A stretch of DNA of 64,000 nucleotides from positions 62,001 through 126,000 of the forward strand of contig DDKB01000016.1 of assembly GCA_002339675.1 (NCBI GenBank), written 5' to 3'. Origin of the DNA: Stutzerimonas stutzeri. GTDB taxonomy: Bacteria > Pseudomonadota > Gammaproteobacteria > Pseudomonadales > Pseudomonadaceae. How positions within the stretch are numbered: the first letter of the stretch is position 1; each line of letters starts with the position of its first letter. The notes beneath the pieces were generated by a model. It made no database searches, was not told the origin of the DNA, and worked only from the letters and a program-made list of their open reading frames with translations. A program made the translations under genes and the position numbers. This document shows positions 52,056 to 62,114 of the stretch, piece after piece.

Positions 52056-53228
52056 GTGAACAACCCGTCCCGCTGGCTGCTCATGCTGGCTCTGGTGCTT
52101 GCCGCCATCAACCTGCGTCCTGGCATCACCTCCTTCGCCCCGTTGATCGAACGCATTGCCCTGGCGCTGGACCTCAGCCGCGGCCTGATCAGCCTGACCA
52201 CTGCACTGCCGGTACTGCTGATGGGCTTGCTGGCGCCCCTGGCGCCGCGGCTGGCCGTGCGCTTCGGGCTTGAACGCACCATTGCCATGTGCCTGGCGCT
52301 GATCGGCCTGGCCTTGTCGCTGCGCCTGCTCGGTGACAGCGCGCCGGTGTTGATCGGCACCGCGGCAATGGTCGGCGCCGGGATCGCCGTCGCCGGGCCG
52401 CTGCTGTCGGGCTTCATCAAACGCTATTTTCTCGCGCACCTGGGCAGGACCGCCGCGTTCTACTCGCTGAGCATGGCGGTGGGCGGCACTGTCGGCGTGG
52501 TGTTGACCGCGCCGTCGACCGAGCTGCTGGGCGGTCGCTGGACCTGGGGGCTGGCGATGTGGGCGATCCCCGCGGTGTTGGCGCTCGCCGTCTGGCTGCG
52601 CCTGCCGAACCAGCCGGAGGCGGCCCAGGAGCAGCGTGCCGGCCTGCCCTGGGGCGAACCGCGCGCCTGGCTGGTAAGCCTGTATTTCGCGCTGCAGGCC
52701 GGGCTGTTCTATGCGCTGGCGACCTGGCTGGTGGCGCGCTATCACGAGGCGGGCTTCAGCCTGCTGCAAAGCAATGCCTTCTTCAGCGGGTTCATGCTGA
52801 TCGGGCTGCCCAGCGCCTTCGCCATGCCCTGGCTGGCCCAGCGTTTCGGCCGCCGCCATCTGTTGATGGCCGGCTGCGGGGTGACGGCCACCGCCTGCCT
52901 GCTGATCATCGCTGCGTCGCCGCAGTGGCAGCCGTTGCTGGTGTGCATGCTGCTTGGCGTCGCGCTCAACGGGACCTTTTCGCTGTCGCTGATCCTGCCC
53001 ATGTATGAGGCGAGCACGCCGTTGGCGGTGAGCCGGTTGACCGCGATGATGCTATGCACCGGCTACAGCCTGGCCTGTTTCACACCGGTGCTGACCGGGC
53101 TGGGGCGTGACCTGGCCGGCGACTACCGCAGCCCGTTCCTGGTACTGGCCGGCATGGCCGCGACCATGTCGCTGCTGGCGCTGTGCCTGGCGCCACGGCG
53201 CGATTCGACCACCGTGCGCGGTGCCTGA
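52056..53228 (+). CDS. Major facilitator superfamily transporter, CynX/NimT type
   Basis: A 390-residue protein with about 12 transmembrane helices. It starts GTG at 52056 (MNNPSRWLLMLALVLAAINL) and has the CynX-type LRPGITSFAPLIERIALALD. RFGLERTIAM and RFGRRHLLMAG are typical MFS loop motifs. Members export cyanate, nitroimidazoles or drugs; the substrate here is unknown. It follows the SDR by 83 nt but a shared transcript is uncertain. Confidence 0.85.
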   Translation: MNNPSRWLLMLALVLAAINLRPGITSFAPLIERIALALDLSRGLISLTTALPVLLMGLLAPLAPRLAVRFGLERTIAMCLALIGLALSLRLLGDSAPVLIGTAAMVGAGIAVAGPLLSGFIKRYFLAHLGRTAAFYSLSMAVGGTVGVVLTAPSTELLGGRWTWGLAMWAIPAVLALAVWLRLPNQPEAAQEQRAGLPWGEPRAWLVSLYFALQAGLFYALATWLVARYHEAGFSLLQSNAFFSGFMLIGLPSAFAMPWLAQRFGRRHLLMAGCGVTATACLLIIAASPQWQPLLVCMLLGVALNGTFSLSLILPMYEASTPLAVSRLTAMMLCTGYSLACFTPVLTGLGRDLAGDYRSPFLVLAGMAATMSLLALCLAPRRDSTTVRGA

Positions 53229-53344
53229 GCGGCAAGCTGTGGCGGCCGTCACCCCTTGGTGACGCGCTCGGGCGCGGTCGGCGCGTGGCGCTGGATCGCC
53301 GCGGGGATTTCGTTGAACATGATGACCTTTTGCCGGGGGGCTGC

Positions 53345-53767
53345 GTGGAGTCCGAATCCATCGTCTATGGCTGCATCCGCGACTGGCCGGCTGCCGAAGC
53401 AGAGCAGAGTCGGCTGCGCCGGGCGGTCAATCGTCGCGCCCTGAATCAGCTGCCGCAAGGCGAAGGGTGGCCTTTCATCGGTCGCGAGATGTTTGCCTGC
53501 AGTGACCACGAAGGCCTGTACCAGACGCAGGTGATTCATTTCGGCGCCAGCTACCGCGCCGTCGAATACGAGTGGACGCTGTGGGTCCGGCAGTTCGAGG
53601 CGCTGCTCGACCGGCTCTACTGGACCAGCGCCGTGGTGCATCTGGAAACCGAGCTCAACGGTGTGCACACCTTTCGCTGGGAAACCGACAGCGGCACGCA
53701 CAGCCCGCATCAGCGCGACGTGCGCATGCGTTGCGCCTGGGAGCGGGACGGCGGGGTGCTCGGCTGA
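53345..53767 (+). CDS. Hypothetical protein
   Basis: A 140-residue soluble protein from GTG 53345 (SESIVYGCIRDWPAAEAEQS), with GGGGGG nearby upstream. Composition is rich in Trp, Tyr and Arg: VRQFEALLDRLYWTSAVVHL, HTFRWETDSGTHSPHQRDVR. No signal peptide or membrane segment. Not recognised. It converges with yheU, whose stop lies 3 nt beyond its own. Confidence 0.6.
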   Translation: MESESIVYGCIRDWPAAEAEQSRLRRAVNRRALNQLPQGEGWPFIGREMFACSDHEGLYQTQVIHFGASYRAVEYEWTLWVRQFEALLDRLYWTSAVVHLETELNGVHTFRWETDSGTHSPHQRDVRMRCAWERDGGVLG

Positions 53768-53770
53768 GGC

Positions 53771-54001
53771 TCAGTCCTCCAGCCACTCGCGCGGCACGTC
53801 GCGCCGCAGCACCAGCTGACACTGCTGGTGATCGGTGTCGAAGATGATCACCGCGGTGCCCTTGCGCAGGGCTTGGCGAACGCGCTCCACGCGGGTGGGG
53901 AGCGGCGTTTCGTCACCGTTGTCGGTGCCCTCGCGGGTTACGAAGTCCTCGATGAGGCGGGTCAGGGTGTCGGGCTCGAGTTGGTCGTGGGGAATCAGCA
54001 T
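53771..54001 (-). CDS. yheU: YheU family protein
   Basis: A 76-residue protein of UPF0270: MLIPHDQLEPDTLTRLIEDF, VTREGTDNGDETPLPTRVER, and a C-terminal TAVIIFDTDHQQCQLVLRRD. Function unknown. It follows the sensor kinase gene on the same strand with an 8-nt gap, suggesting co-transcription. Confidence 0.9.
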   Translation of the reverse strand: MLIPHDQLEPDTLTRLIEDFVTREGTDNGDETPLPTRVERVRQALRKGTAVIIFDTDHQQCQLVLRRDVPREWLED

Positions 54002-54009
54002 GGCATCGG

Positions 54010-56766
54010 TCAGCGCAGGGAAGAGGGCTCGAGGAGTGAGTCGTCGAGGAAGCGGTCCAGGCAAGCATACAGCTGTGCGCTTTCCAGCGGCTTGCCGATG
54101 AAGTCGTTCATGCCGGCATCGCGGCCCTGCTGGCGATGGCCGTCGAGGACATGCGCGGTGATTGCCACGATCGGCACGGCTGCCAGACCGCGGTCATCTT
54201 CGAAGCGACGGATCTGCCGGCTCGCGTCGAAGCCATCGAGTTCCGGCATCTCGCAATCCATCAGGATCAGCTGTACCGCCTCCGGCGCCTCGCAATAGGC
54301 CTTGACCGCGCGCAGACCGTTTTCCACCACCGTCACCTCGTAGCCACGCTTGCGCAGCAGCCCGGACACCACCATCTGGCTGACCGGGTTGTCTTCGGCC
54401 ACCAGGATTCGCGGGCGCAGTCCCCCCTCGTCGCGCCCGGGTCGCGGCGCCTCGGTGGGCGCGGTGGCCGCGGGCTGGTAGAGCCGGTGCAGCGCGTCGC
54501 GCAGCGGCCCGAGCAGCAAGGGCAGGGTGAGGCTGACCTGGCGCCGGCCGGCCGCCGGAATACCCGCCTGCTGCGGCGCAAGCAGCAGCATTACCCGCTG
54601 GTCTGGCTCGATCTGGTGAGCGAGCGCATCCAGCCAGTCCTGCGGCGTACCCGGCCACGGCGCCATCAGGATCAGCAGCGGCGGCGCGGCCTGGTCGGCC
54701 AGGTAGCGGGGCAGATGGGCCGGTTCCTCGCAGCGGATCACCCGCATGCCCCAGCGCATCAACAGGTTGCCCATGGCATCGAGTGCATTGGGCGCCTGAG
54801 AAGCGATGATCACGCTGCGGCCCTCGAGCAACGCGGTGAGCGGATCGTGGTTGCCGCCGGCCGGATGCAGCGGGATGTCGAAGCTAAAGCGACTGCCCTG
54901 GCCGGGCGCGCTGCGCACGTCGATTTCGCCGCCCATCATTTCCACCAGCTCCTTGCTGATCACCAGGCCCAGACCGCTGCCGCCGTAGCGTCGGGTAGTG
55001 CTGGAATCGCCCTGCGCAAAGGACTCGAACAATTGCGCGATCACCTCGCTGCGCATGCCGATGCCGCTGTCGGTCACCGAGAACACCAGCCGCCGCGCCT
55101 CGTCCGGGCCCTTGACTACGACCTCCAGCATCACGCAGCCGCGCTCGGTGAATTTCAGTGCATTGCTCAGCAGGTTGAGCACGACCTGCTTGAGACGCGT
55201 CGGGTCGCCGCGCACCCGCCGTGGCACGCCAGGCGCCACGCTGACATGCAGGCCCAGCTGCTTTTCCAGTGCCTGGGCGGTAAACAGGCTGACGGTTTCG
55301 GAAAGCAGCTGCTCGAGGTCGAACTCGATGTCCTCGAGCACCAGCTTGCCGGCGCCGATCCGGGCGTAGTCGAGGATGTCGTTGATCACCGTCATCAGCG
55401 AGGCGCTGGAGCTGGAGATGGTGTCCAGGTAGAAGCGCTGGTTGCGGTCCAGGGCAGTTTCGCGCAGCAGTTGCAGCATGCCGAGCACGCCATTGAGCGG
55501 CGTGCGGATTTCATGGCTCATCTTGGCCAGGAAGCGGCTCTTGGCCTGGTTTTCGCTCTCGGCACGGGCGGCCGCCTGGCGCGAGCGGAAGCCTTCCTCC
55601 TTGAGCAGGTTGATGCGGTCGGCCAGTCCAATGGACAGGGTGATCAGCTCGAAGGCGATGCCGATCTTGACGATCGGTGCGCCATACAAACCCAGCAGCT
55701 CAACGCCCAGCGAGCCGGCGGTGACGATCACGAAGGTCATCAGCAGCACGCCCCAGGCGAGGGTGTAGTAGAGCCCGTAGCGCACGCCCCGCCGCCAGAC
55801 GAAGGCGCCGGTGAACAGCAAGCCGATCGAGACGACGATCACCATCGCACTGGCCAGGATGCTCCAGGCCTGCAGGTTGAGCACCAGTCCGGACAGCAAC
55901 GCGGCCAGCGACACCAGCAGTGCGACGCGCAGCGCGAAATCCAGGCGCGGGAAATAGTCGCGGGTATGCAGGAAGTGCCGGCTGAATTGGACGGAGATCA
56001 GGCAGTGGCTGAACATCAAGGCATAGATGCCCACGGCGACGAAGCGACCATCGTCGGTCAGCCACTTGACCAGCATGCCGTCGAAGCTGAGCGCGAACAG
56101 CCCGACATTGATGTTGTAGACCAGATACCAGAAGTAGGCCGGTTCGCGCAGAGACAGGAACAGGAACAGGTTGTAGCAGAACATTGCGAAGAGCACGCCA
56201 TAGAAGGCGCCGGCAAAGCCCATCGTGTCTTCGGCGGCCGCCGCGCTGGCCGCATAGGTGCTGAAATATAACGGCAGATAGAGCGTGCTGGTGCTCTTGA
56301 CCCGCACGAGCAGGGTCGAGGTGCCGGGTTGCAGCTCGACCGGAAACCAGAAGTTGCTGACCTGGACCGTGCGCTCGCTGAACGGCTGGGTGTCGCCGGC
56401 GTGCTGGCGACTGATGTGGCCCGCGGGGTCGCGCAGATAGAGCTCGATGTCGTCGAGCAACGGATAGTTGATTTCGAAAAAGCCGCCGAGCGGAGCGGAG
56501 GTCTGGTTGTTCAGTTCGACGCGGAACCACCATGCGGCGTCATTCTTGCCCTTGTTGGCGTGCGTGCCGATGACCGGCTCGAAGGTCTTTTCCGGAAGGG
56601 CGAAGACTTCGGCCACGCCGAGTTCGGCAGCCGGATCGCGCAGGAAGTGCGTCCAGTTGCCCAGTGGTTCGCGAAAATGGGTGGAGTCGACCGGAACGGC
56701 GGTGAACGCCCAGAGCGGGCCGGACAGGCAGAGCAGGACAAAAGCCAGGCAGAAACGCGGCAACAT
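54010..56766 (-). CDS. Hybrid sensor histidine kinase with 7TMR-DISM sensor
   Basis: A 918-residue membrane kinase. Signal peptide, then an extracellular beta-sandwich of the 7TMR-DISMED2 type (about 30-180), seven transmembrane helices (7TMR-DISM, about 190-390), and the HisKA dimerisation domain with MSHEIRTPLNGVLGM (His418). HATPase follows (GSGLGLVISKELVEMMGG), then a degenerate receiver-like region and a C-terminal true receiver (LILMDCEMPELDGFD, Asp837). No partner DNA-binding regulator is adjacent. The start MLPRFCLAFVLLCLSGPLWA is at 56766; the longer frame adds a non-hydrophobic stretch. Confidence 0.9.
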   Translation of the reverse strand: MLPRFCLAFVLLCLSGPLWAFTAVPVDSTHFREPLGNWTHFLRDPAAELGVAEVFALPEKTFEPVIGTHANKGKNDAAWWFRVELNNQTSAPLGGFFEINYPLLDDIELYLRDPAGHISRQHAGDTQPFSERTVQVSNFWFPVELQPGTSTLLVRVKSTSTLYLPLYFSTYAASAAAAEDTMGFAGAFYGVLFAMFCYNLFLFLSLREPAYFWYLVYNINVGLFALSFDGMLVKWLTDDGRFVAVGIYALMFSHCLISVQFSRHFLHTRDYFPRLDFALRVALLVSLAALLSGLVLNLQAWSILASAMVIVVSIGLLFTGAFVWRRGVRYGLYYTLAWGVLLMTFVIVTAGSLGVELLGLYGAPIVKIGIAFELITLSIGLADRINLLKEEGFRSRQAAARAESENQAKSRFLAKMSHEIRTPLNGVLGMLQLLRETALDRNQRFYLDTISSSSASLMTVINDILDYARIGAGKLVLEDIEFDLEQLLSETVSLFTAQALEKQLGLHVSVAPGVPRRVRGDPTRLKQVVLNLLSNALKFTERGCVMLEVVVKGPDEARRLVFSVTDSGIGMRSEVIAQLFESFAQGDSSTTRRYGGSGLGLVISKELVEMMGGEIDVRSAPGQGSRFSFDIPLHPAGGNHDPLTALLEGRSVIIASQAPNALDAMGNLLMRWGMRVIRCEEPAHLPRYLADQAAPPLLILMAPWPGTPQDWLDALAHQIEPDQRVMLLLAPQQAGIPAAGRRQVSLTLPLLLGPLRDALHRLYQPAATAPTEAPRPGRDEGGLRPRILVAEDNPVSQMVVSGLLRKRGYEVTVVENGLRAVKAYCEAPEAVQLILMDCEMPELDGFDASRQIRRFEDDRGLAAVPIVAITAHVLDGHRQQGRDAGMNDFIGKPLESAQLYACLDRFLDDSLLEPSSLR

Positions 56767-56986
56767 GATGAAGACCTGGAATCGTGCAGGCAACGGCAAG
56801 CGGATCGGGCCGGGCAGCCGGATCCGCACACACGCGCAGTTTCAAGAGTGTGACAGGCGGACCGCATGCCGGGGGCATCCGGCCGCTCTATCAGAATACT
56901 TTCAAGCGCTTGCGACTCTGCCCGGATCGACGCCGGCTCGCAATCGGCACGTGCGTCAATTTGGCGGCATGTCATGAAACCGCAGT

Positions 56987-58183
56987 TCACTCGGACGGTT
57001 CGTCCGTGCGGCGGTCGAAGATCGATTCGACCGGCGGTACCCGCGTGTCGTTTTCCATCTGGGTTTCATGGCCGAGCTGATGACTAAAGTTCTCCAGGGA
57101 CTCCTGGCTGTGTGCATCGCTGGCGAAAACCGGCGGGCTGAGCAGGTAGCGTGCGATCAGGCGGCTCATGGCGACCAGGCTGTCGATGTGGGTACGCTCA
57201 TAGCCATGGGTCGCGTCGCAGCCGAACGCCAGTAGCGCGGTGCGGATGTCGTGGCCGGCGGCGATCGCCGACTGGGCATCGCTGTGGTAGTAGCGAAACA
57301 GGTCGCGGCGCATGGGGATATCGTGCTGTTCGCCCAGTTTCAGTAAGTGGCGTGACAGATGAAAGTCGTAGGGGCCGCCGGAGTCCTGCATCGCCACGGT
57401 GACCGCATGCTCGCTGGACGCCTGGCCCTTGGCGGTCGGCGCAATGTCGATGCCGACGAACTCGCTGACGTCCCAGGGCAGGGCGCCGGCCGCGCCGGAG
57501 CCGGTCTCTTCGGTGATGGTGAACAGTGGGTGGCAGTCGATCGGCAGCTCCTGGCCGCTCTCGACGATGGCTTTCAGCGCGGTCAGCAGCGCGGCGACGC
57601 CGGCCTTGTCGTCCAGGTGGCGTGCGCTGATGTGGCCGCTGTCGGTGAATTCAGGCATCGGGTCGAAGGCCACCACGTCGCCGACGTTCACCCCCAGCGC
57701 CAGGGTGTCGGCGCGGCAGGCGGTGAGGGCGTCGAGGCGCAGCTCGACATGGTCCCAACTGATCGGCATCTCATCGACCGCGGTGTTGAAAGCGTGGCCG
57801 GACGCCAGCAGCGGCAGCACGCTGCCGCGGATCACGCCCTGGTCGGTGAACACGCTGACGCGGCTGCCTTCGGCAAAGCGGCTCGACCAGCAGCCGATCG
57901 GGGACAGCGCCAGGCGACCGCTGTCGTGGATCTCGCGAACGCTGGCGCCAATGGTGTCCAGGTGCGCGGCGATGGCGCGGTCCGGGCTGTCCTGGCGTCC
58001 CTTGAGCGTCGCGCGGATGGTGCCGCGGCGGGTCAGTTCGAAGGGGATGCCCAGCTCCGTCAGGCGCTCGGCCACGTAGCGCACCACGGTGTCGGTGAAG
58101 CCGGTCGGGCTCGGGATCGCCAGGGTTTCCAGCAACACGCGCTGGAGGTAGTTGAGGTCGGGTTCTGGGAGGGGTGTAGTCAT
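56987..58183 (-). CDS. M42-type peptidase of the NAGGN osmolyte system
   Basis: A 398-residue peptidase-like protein of the M42/M20-type fold (AAHLDTIGASVREI, ARHLDDKAGVAALLTALKAI, TEETGSGAAGALP). TIGR03106-type proteins are encoded next to ngg and asnO in Pseudomonas, and the role in NAGGN metabolism is inferred from that link. ATG 58183 is used because AAGGA lies 6 nt upstream, rather than 58189. Third gene of asnO-ngg-peptidase. Confidence 0.88.
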   Translation of the reverse strand: MTTPLPEPDLNYLQRVLLETLAIPSPTGFTDTVVRYVAERLTELGIPFELTRRGTIRATLKGRQDSPDRAIAAHLDTIGASVREIHDSGRLALSPIGCWSSRFAEGSRVSVFTDQGVIRGSVLPLLASGHAFNTAVDEMPISWDHVELRLDALTACRADTLALGVNVGDVVAFDPMPEFTDSGHISARHLDDKAGVAALLTALKAIVESGQELPIDCHPLFTITEETGSGAAGALPWDVSEFVGIDIAPTAKGQASSEHAVTVAMQDSGGPYDFHLSRHLLKLGEQHDIPMRRDLFRYYHSDAQSAIAAGHDIRTALLAFGCDATHGYERTHIDSLVAMSRLIARYLLSPPVFASDAHSQESLENFSHQLGHETQMENDTRVPPVESIFDRRTDEPSE

Positions 58184-58297
58184 GGTCATTCCTTCTACGG
58201 CGCCCGCGGGCTGCCGCTGTACGGTGAATGAATACGAACCTGCCGCCGCGGGAGGAGGGCGGGCGTTCCGGGCCGGGGCCGCGAAACGCCAGTCGCG

Positions 58298-60040
58298 TCA
58301 GTGGGTGTTGTGGCTGAGCGGGAACAGCAGGTCGATGAAGCGCTCCGCGGTGGGCTGCGGGTGGTGGTTGGCCAGGCCGACGCGCTCGTTGGCCTCGATG
58401 AAGACGTAGTCCGGCTGGTCAGCCGCCAGCACCAGCAGGTCGAGGCCGACCACCGGGATGTCCAGCGCGCGGGCGGCGCGCACGGCGGCTTCCACCAGTT
58501 CCGGGTGCAACTGTTCGGTGACGTCGTCGAGGGTGCCGCCGGTGTGCAGGTTCGCGGTGCGCCGTACCGCCAGGTGCTCGCCGCGCGGCAGCACGCTGTC
58601 GTAGCTGTAGCCGGCCTCGGACAGGCAGCGCTGCGTTTCCTCGTCCAGGGGGATGCGGCTCTCGCCGTCGGTAGCGGCCTGGCGACGCCGGCTCTGGGTT
58701 TCGATCAGTTGGCGGATGCTGTGGGCGCCGTCGCCGACGACCTCGGCCGGCCGCCGGATCGCCGCGGCAACCACCTCGTAGCCGATCACCACGATGCGCA
58801 GGTCGAGCCCCGGGTGGTAGCTCTCCAGCAGCACGCGCTGGTCGAACTGACGTGCCCGGGTGATGGCGTCTTCCAGGTCCTGGGCGTTGCGCAGGTCCAC
58901 CGACACGCCGTGGCCCTGTTCGCCGTCCACCGGCTTGACCACCAGGCTGCCGTGGGCCTGCAGAAAGGCGAGGTTGTCCTCGGCCGATCCGGCCAGCTGC
59001 TGCGCCGGCAGCTTCAGACCGGCACGCGCCAGGGTGCGGTGCGTCAGCTGCTTGTCCTGGCACAGCGTCATGCTCACGGCGGACGTCAGGTCGGACAGGG
59101 ATTCACGGCAACGCACCTTGCGCCCGCCCTGGGTGAGGGTGAACAGCCCGGCCTCGGCGTCGTCGATGCTGATCTCGATGCCGCGGCGGCGGGCTTCGTC
59201 GACAATGATGCGCGCGTAGGGGTTGAGCTCAGCTTCCGGTCCGGGACCAAGAAACAGCGACTGGTTGATGGTGTTCTTGCGCTTGACGGTAAAGGTCTGC
59301 AGATCGCGGAAGCCCAGCTTGGCGTAAAGCGCCTTGGCCTGCTTGTTGTCGTGTAGCACCGACAGGTCCAGATACGCCAGCCCGCGGCCCTTGTAATGCT
59401 CGATCAGGTGGCGGACCAGTGCCTCGCCAACGCCGGGGCGGGTGCAACTGGGCGCGACTGCCAGGCACCACAGGCTGGACCCGTTCTCGGGATCATTGAA
59501 GGCCTTGTGGTGGTTGATGCCCATGACGCTGCCGATCACCTGCCCAGAGTCGTCGTCCTCGGCCAGCCAGTAGACCGGACCACCCTGTTCGCGTGGCGTG
59601 CAGAGTTCAGGGTTTACCGGCAGCATGCCGCGCGACTGGTACAGGCAGTTGATCGCGTTCCAGTCCGCTTCGCTCTGCGCGCGGCGGATCGCGAAACCGC
59701 GAAAACTGCGGCGGGCCGGGCGGTAGTCGGTGAACCAGATGCGCGAGGTGTCGGACGGGTCGAGGAACAGCTGCTGCGGCGCGTAGGCCAGCACCTGATG
59801 CGGCGCTGCGACATAGAGCGCGATATCGCGCTCGCCGGCCTGCTCGTGCAGCAGGTCGGCCGCCAGGTCCGCCGGGTCCGAGTAGGTGTTGCCGATCAGG
59901 ATCCGGCCCCAGCCGCAGTGCAGCGTGACGGGTGCCTGCGGCTCTTCCTGGCCGTCTTCGGCAAGGCGTTGCTGGAGGCGCTCGTAAGTGGGCGTCTGGC
60001 CGCGCAACAGTCGCTGTCCATAGGCTTGAGACTTCTGCAT
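58298..60040 (-). CDS. ngg: N-acetylglutaminylglutamine synthetase
   Basis: A 580-residue two-domain enzyme: an N-terminal GNAT acetyltransferase (FAIRRAQSEADWNAINCLYQ, CLAVAPSCTRPGVGEALVRH, about 115-270) and a C-terminal ATP-grasp ligase (VVKPVDGEQGHGVSVDLRNA, GLDLRIVVIGYEVVAAAIRR, DYVFIEANERVG, about 300-580). It makes the dipeptide N-acetylglutaminylglutamine, then AsnO amidates it to the compatible solute NAGGN. AAGGA precedes the ATG. It lies between asnO and the M42 gene. Confidence 0.93.
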   Translation of the reverse strand: MQKSQAYGQRLLRGQTPTYERLQQRLAEDGQEEPQAPVTLHCGWGRILIGNTYSDPADLAADLLHEQAGERDIALYVAAPHQVLAYAPQQLFLDPSDTSRIWFTDYRPARRSFRGFAIRRAQSEADWNAINCLYQSRGMLPVNPELCTPREQGGPVYWLAEDDDSGQVIGSVMGINHHKAFNDPENGSSLWCLAVAPSCTRPGVGEALVRHLIEHYKGRGLAYLDLSVLHDNKQAKALYAKLGFRDLQTFTVKRKNTINQSLFLGPGPEAELNPYARIIVDEARRRGIEISIDDAEAGLFTLTQGGRKVRCRESLSDLTSAVSMTLCQDKQLTHRTLARAGLKLPAQQLAGSAEDNLAFLQAHGSLVVKPVDGEQGHGVSVDLRNAQDLEDAITRARQFDQRVLLESYHPGLDLRIVVIGYEVVAAAIRRPAEVVGDGAHSIRQLIETQSRRRQAATDGESRIPLDEETQRCLSEAGYSYDSVLPRGEHLAVRRTANLHTGGTLDDVTEQLHPELVEAAVRAARALDIPVVGLDLLVLAADQPDYVFIEANERVGLANHHPQPTAERFIDLLFPLSHNTH

Positions 60041-60121
60041 GGTGCATTCCTTGGAGCTTGTCGTGACGCTGCGGCACGCCGGACTGCCTGGGTGGAACGC
60101 CGCAACGCCGTGATCGGTTCG

Positions 60122-61894
60122 TTAAAGACCCTGCTCGCTCAACCAGAGGTTCAGCGCCGCCAGTTGCCAGAGTTTCGAGCCGCGCAATGGCGTCAGCTGG
60201 CCCTCCGGATCGTTGAACAGCCGGTCCAGCGTCGCCGGGTTGTACAACCCGCGGTCCTGGCTCGGATCGGTGAGCAGCTCTCGAACCCAGTCGAGGGTCG
60301 CGCCTTGCAGGTGCTTGAGCCCCGGTACCGGGAAGTAGCCCTTGGGTCGGTCGATCACCGCTGCCGGAATCACCTGTCGCGCCGCTTCCTTGAGCACATA
60401 CTTGCCGCCTTCGGGCAGCTTGTACTTCGCCGGAATCTTCGCCGAGAGCTCCGCCACATTGTGGTCGAGGAACGGCACCCGTGCTTCCAGGCCCCAGGCC
60501 ATGGTCATGTTGTCGACCCGCTTGACCGGGTCGTCGACCAGCATCACCGTACTGTCGATTCGCAACGCCTTGTCGACCGCGGCGTCCGCGCCTGGCTGGG
60601 CGAAGTGCTGGCGGACGAAGTCGCCGGAGAAGTCGCCCTTTACCCATTGCTGCTGCACGGTGTCGGCGTATTCCTCGTAACTGCGGTCGCGGAATGCCTG
60701 CAGATAGGCCGCGACCGGGTCTTCAGCGCCGTCCACCTGGGGATACCAGTGATAGCCGGCGAACAGCTCGTCGGCGCCCTGGCCGCTCTGGACCACCTTG
60801 CAATGCCTGGAAACTTCGCGCGAGAGCAGGTAGAAGGCGATGCAGTCATGGCTGACCATCGGCTCGCTCATCGCGCCGAACGCCGCTGGCAGCTGCTCGA
60901 GGATTTCCTTCTCCTGGATGCGCAACTGGTGGTGTCGCGTGCCGTAGTGCTGGGCGATCAGATCGGAATACTTGAACTCGTCGCCGCGTTCGCCGCCGGC
61001 ATCCTGGAAGCCGATGGAAAAGGTCAGCAGGTTGTCCGCCGCGCCGGCTTCGCGCAGCAGGCCTACCAGTAGGCTTGAATCGACGCCGCCTGAGAGCAGC
61101 ACGCCGACGTCTACGGCGGCGCGCTGGCGCAGCGCCACCGATTCGCGCAGGGTCGCCAGGGTACGTTCCTGCCAGTCCTCGAAGCTGTAGCGCTGCTCTT
61201 CCTCCGACGCGCCGAAGTTCAGCGTCCACCAGCGGTGCTGGCTGGCCTGGCCGCGGGCGTCCACGCGCATAAAGGTGCCCGGCGGCAGCTTCTCGATGCC
61301 GGCGATGAGGGTGTCCGGGGCTGGCACCACGGCATGAAAGCTCATGTAGTGATTCAGCGCGACCGGGTTGAGTACGCCGGCGATGTCGCCGCCCTTGAGC
61401 AGCGCCGGCAGCGTCGAGGCAAAGCGCAGGCGCTCACCGGTGCGCGACAGGTACAGCGGCTTGATGCCCAGGCGGTCGCGGGCGATGAACAGTTCCTGCA
61501 CGTCGCGCTGCCAGATGGCAAAGGCGAACATGCCGTTCAGCCGTGGCAGCAGCGCTTCGCCCCAGGCGTGGAACCCCTTGAGCAGGACCTCGGTGTCGCC
61601 TTCGGAGAAGAATCGGTAGCCCAGCGCCTCGAGTTCGGCGCGCAGTTCGGGGTAGTTGTAGATGGCGCCGTTGAAGACCATCGACAGGCCCAGCGCCGAG
61701 TCGATCATCGGCTGGCCGGAGGCCTCGCACAGGTCCATGATCTTCAGCCGCCGATGCCCGAGGGCCAGCGGGCCCTGGCTGTTGAAGCCACAGGCGTCCG
61801 GGCCGCGGGAGGTCAGGGCGTGGGTGATGCGTTCAACCGCTGCCAGGTTGGCGGGTTGGTTATCGAAGCGAAGTTCGCCAGCTATGCCACACAT
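60122..61894 (-). CDS. asnO: NAGGN amidotransferase, asparagine synthase-like AsnO
   Basis: A 590-residue glutamine amidotransferase. The protein begins MCGIAGELRF, so Cys2 is the class II glutaminase nucleophile; the synthetase part contains the PPi-loop motif LSGGVDSSLL. ATG 61894 with TAAGGAC upstream is required to expose this Cys; the longer frame is untranslated. It forms the C-terminal amide of N-acetylglutaminylglutamine. First gene of the NAGGN operon, divergent from marR. Confidence 0.94.
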   Translation of the reverse strand: MCGIAGELRFDNQPANLAAVERITHALTSRGPDACGFNSQGPLALGHRRLKIMDLCEASGQPMIDSALGLSMVFNGAIYNYPELRAELEALGYRFFSEGDTEVLLKGFHAWGEALLPRLNGMFAFAIWQRDVQELFIARDRLGIKPLYLSRTGERLRFASTLPALLKGGDIAGVLNPVALNHYMSFHAVVPAPDTLIAGIEKLPPGTFMRVDARGQASQHRWWTLNFGASEEEQRYSFEDWQERTLATLRESVALRQRAAVDVGVLLSGGVDSSLLVGLLREAGAADNLLTFSIGFQDAGGERGDEFKYSDLIAQHYGTRHHQLRIQEKEILEQLPAAFGAMSEPMVSHDCIAFYLLSREVSRHCKVVQSGQGADELFAGYHWYPQVDGAEDPVAAYLQAFRDRSYEEYADTVQQQWVKGDFSGDFVRQHFAQPGADAAVDKALRIDSTVMLVDDPVKRVDNMTMAWGLEARVPFLDHNVAELSAKIPAKYKLPEGGKYVLKEAARQVIPAAVIDRPKGYFPVPGLKHLQGATLDWVRELLTDPSQDRGLYNPATLDRLFNDPEGQLTPLRGSKLWQLAALNLWLSEQGL

Positions 61895-62073
61895 AAGGTC
61901 CTTACCGGTATTGCCGTTGGGGAGTGTGACTGGCGCGCAAACCGCGAAGTTCAGCTTTTCAGACGGGCGTGCAAGGCTCTGGACCGCCATTTTCGCGGGC
62001 CGGCCGAGCGCTGCCGGTGCTCCTGAATCGCGTGCTGTCGAGCCAGTCTGGTTGAACAGGGAAGCAAATCGAT

Positions 62074-62089
62074 GGTTTCATGTCAAACC
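62074..62089. promoter_or_regulatory. Candidate operator between asnO and marR
   Basis: An inverted repeat GGTTT-CATGTC-AAACC lies 26 nt before the marR ATG, in the 220-bp divergent gap. The length and position fit a MarR-type operator. No binding data; the sequence similarity to known MarR sites is low. Confidence 0.35.
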
Positions 62090-62114
62090 GTTTGGGCCCG
62101 ACGAAAATTGCGTG

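Noticed and set aside
54136..56271. 711-codon open frame on the + strand opposite the sensor kinase
   Set aside because: Antisense shadow; translation is low-complexity, rich in Gln/His/Ala, and the minus-strand kinase domains are clear.
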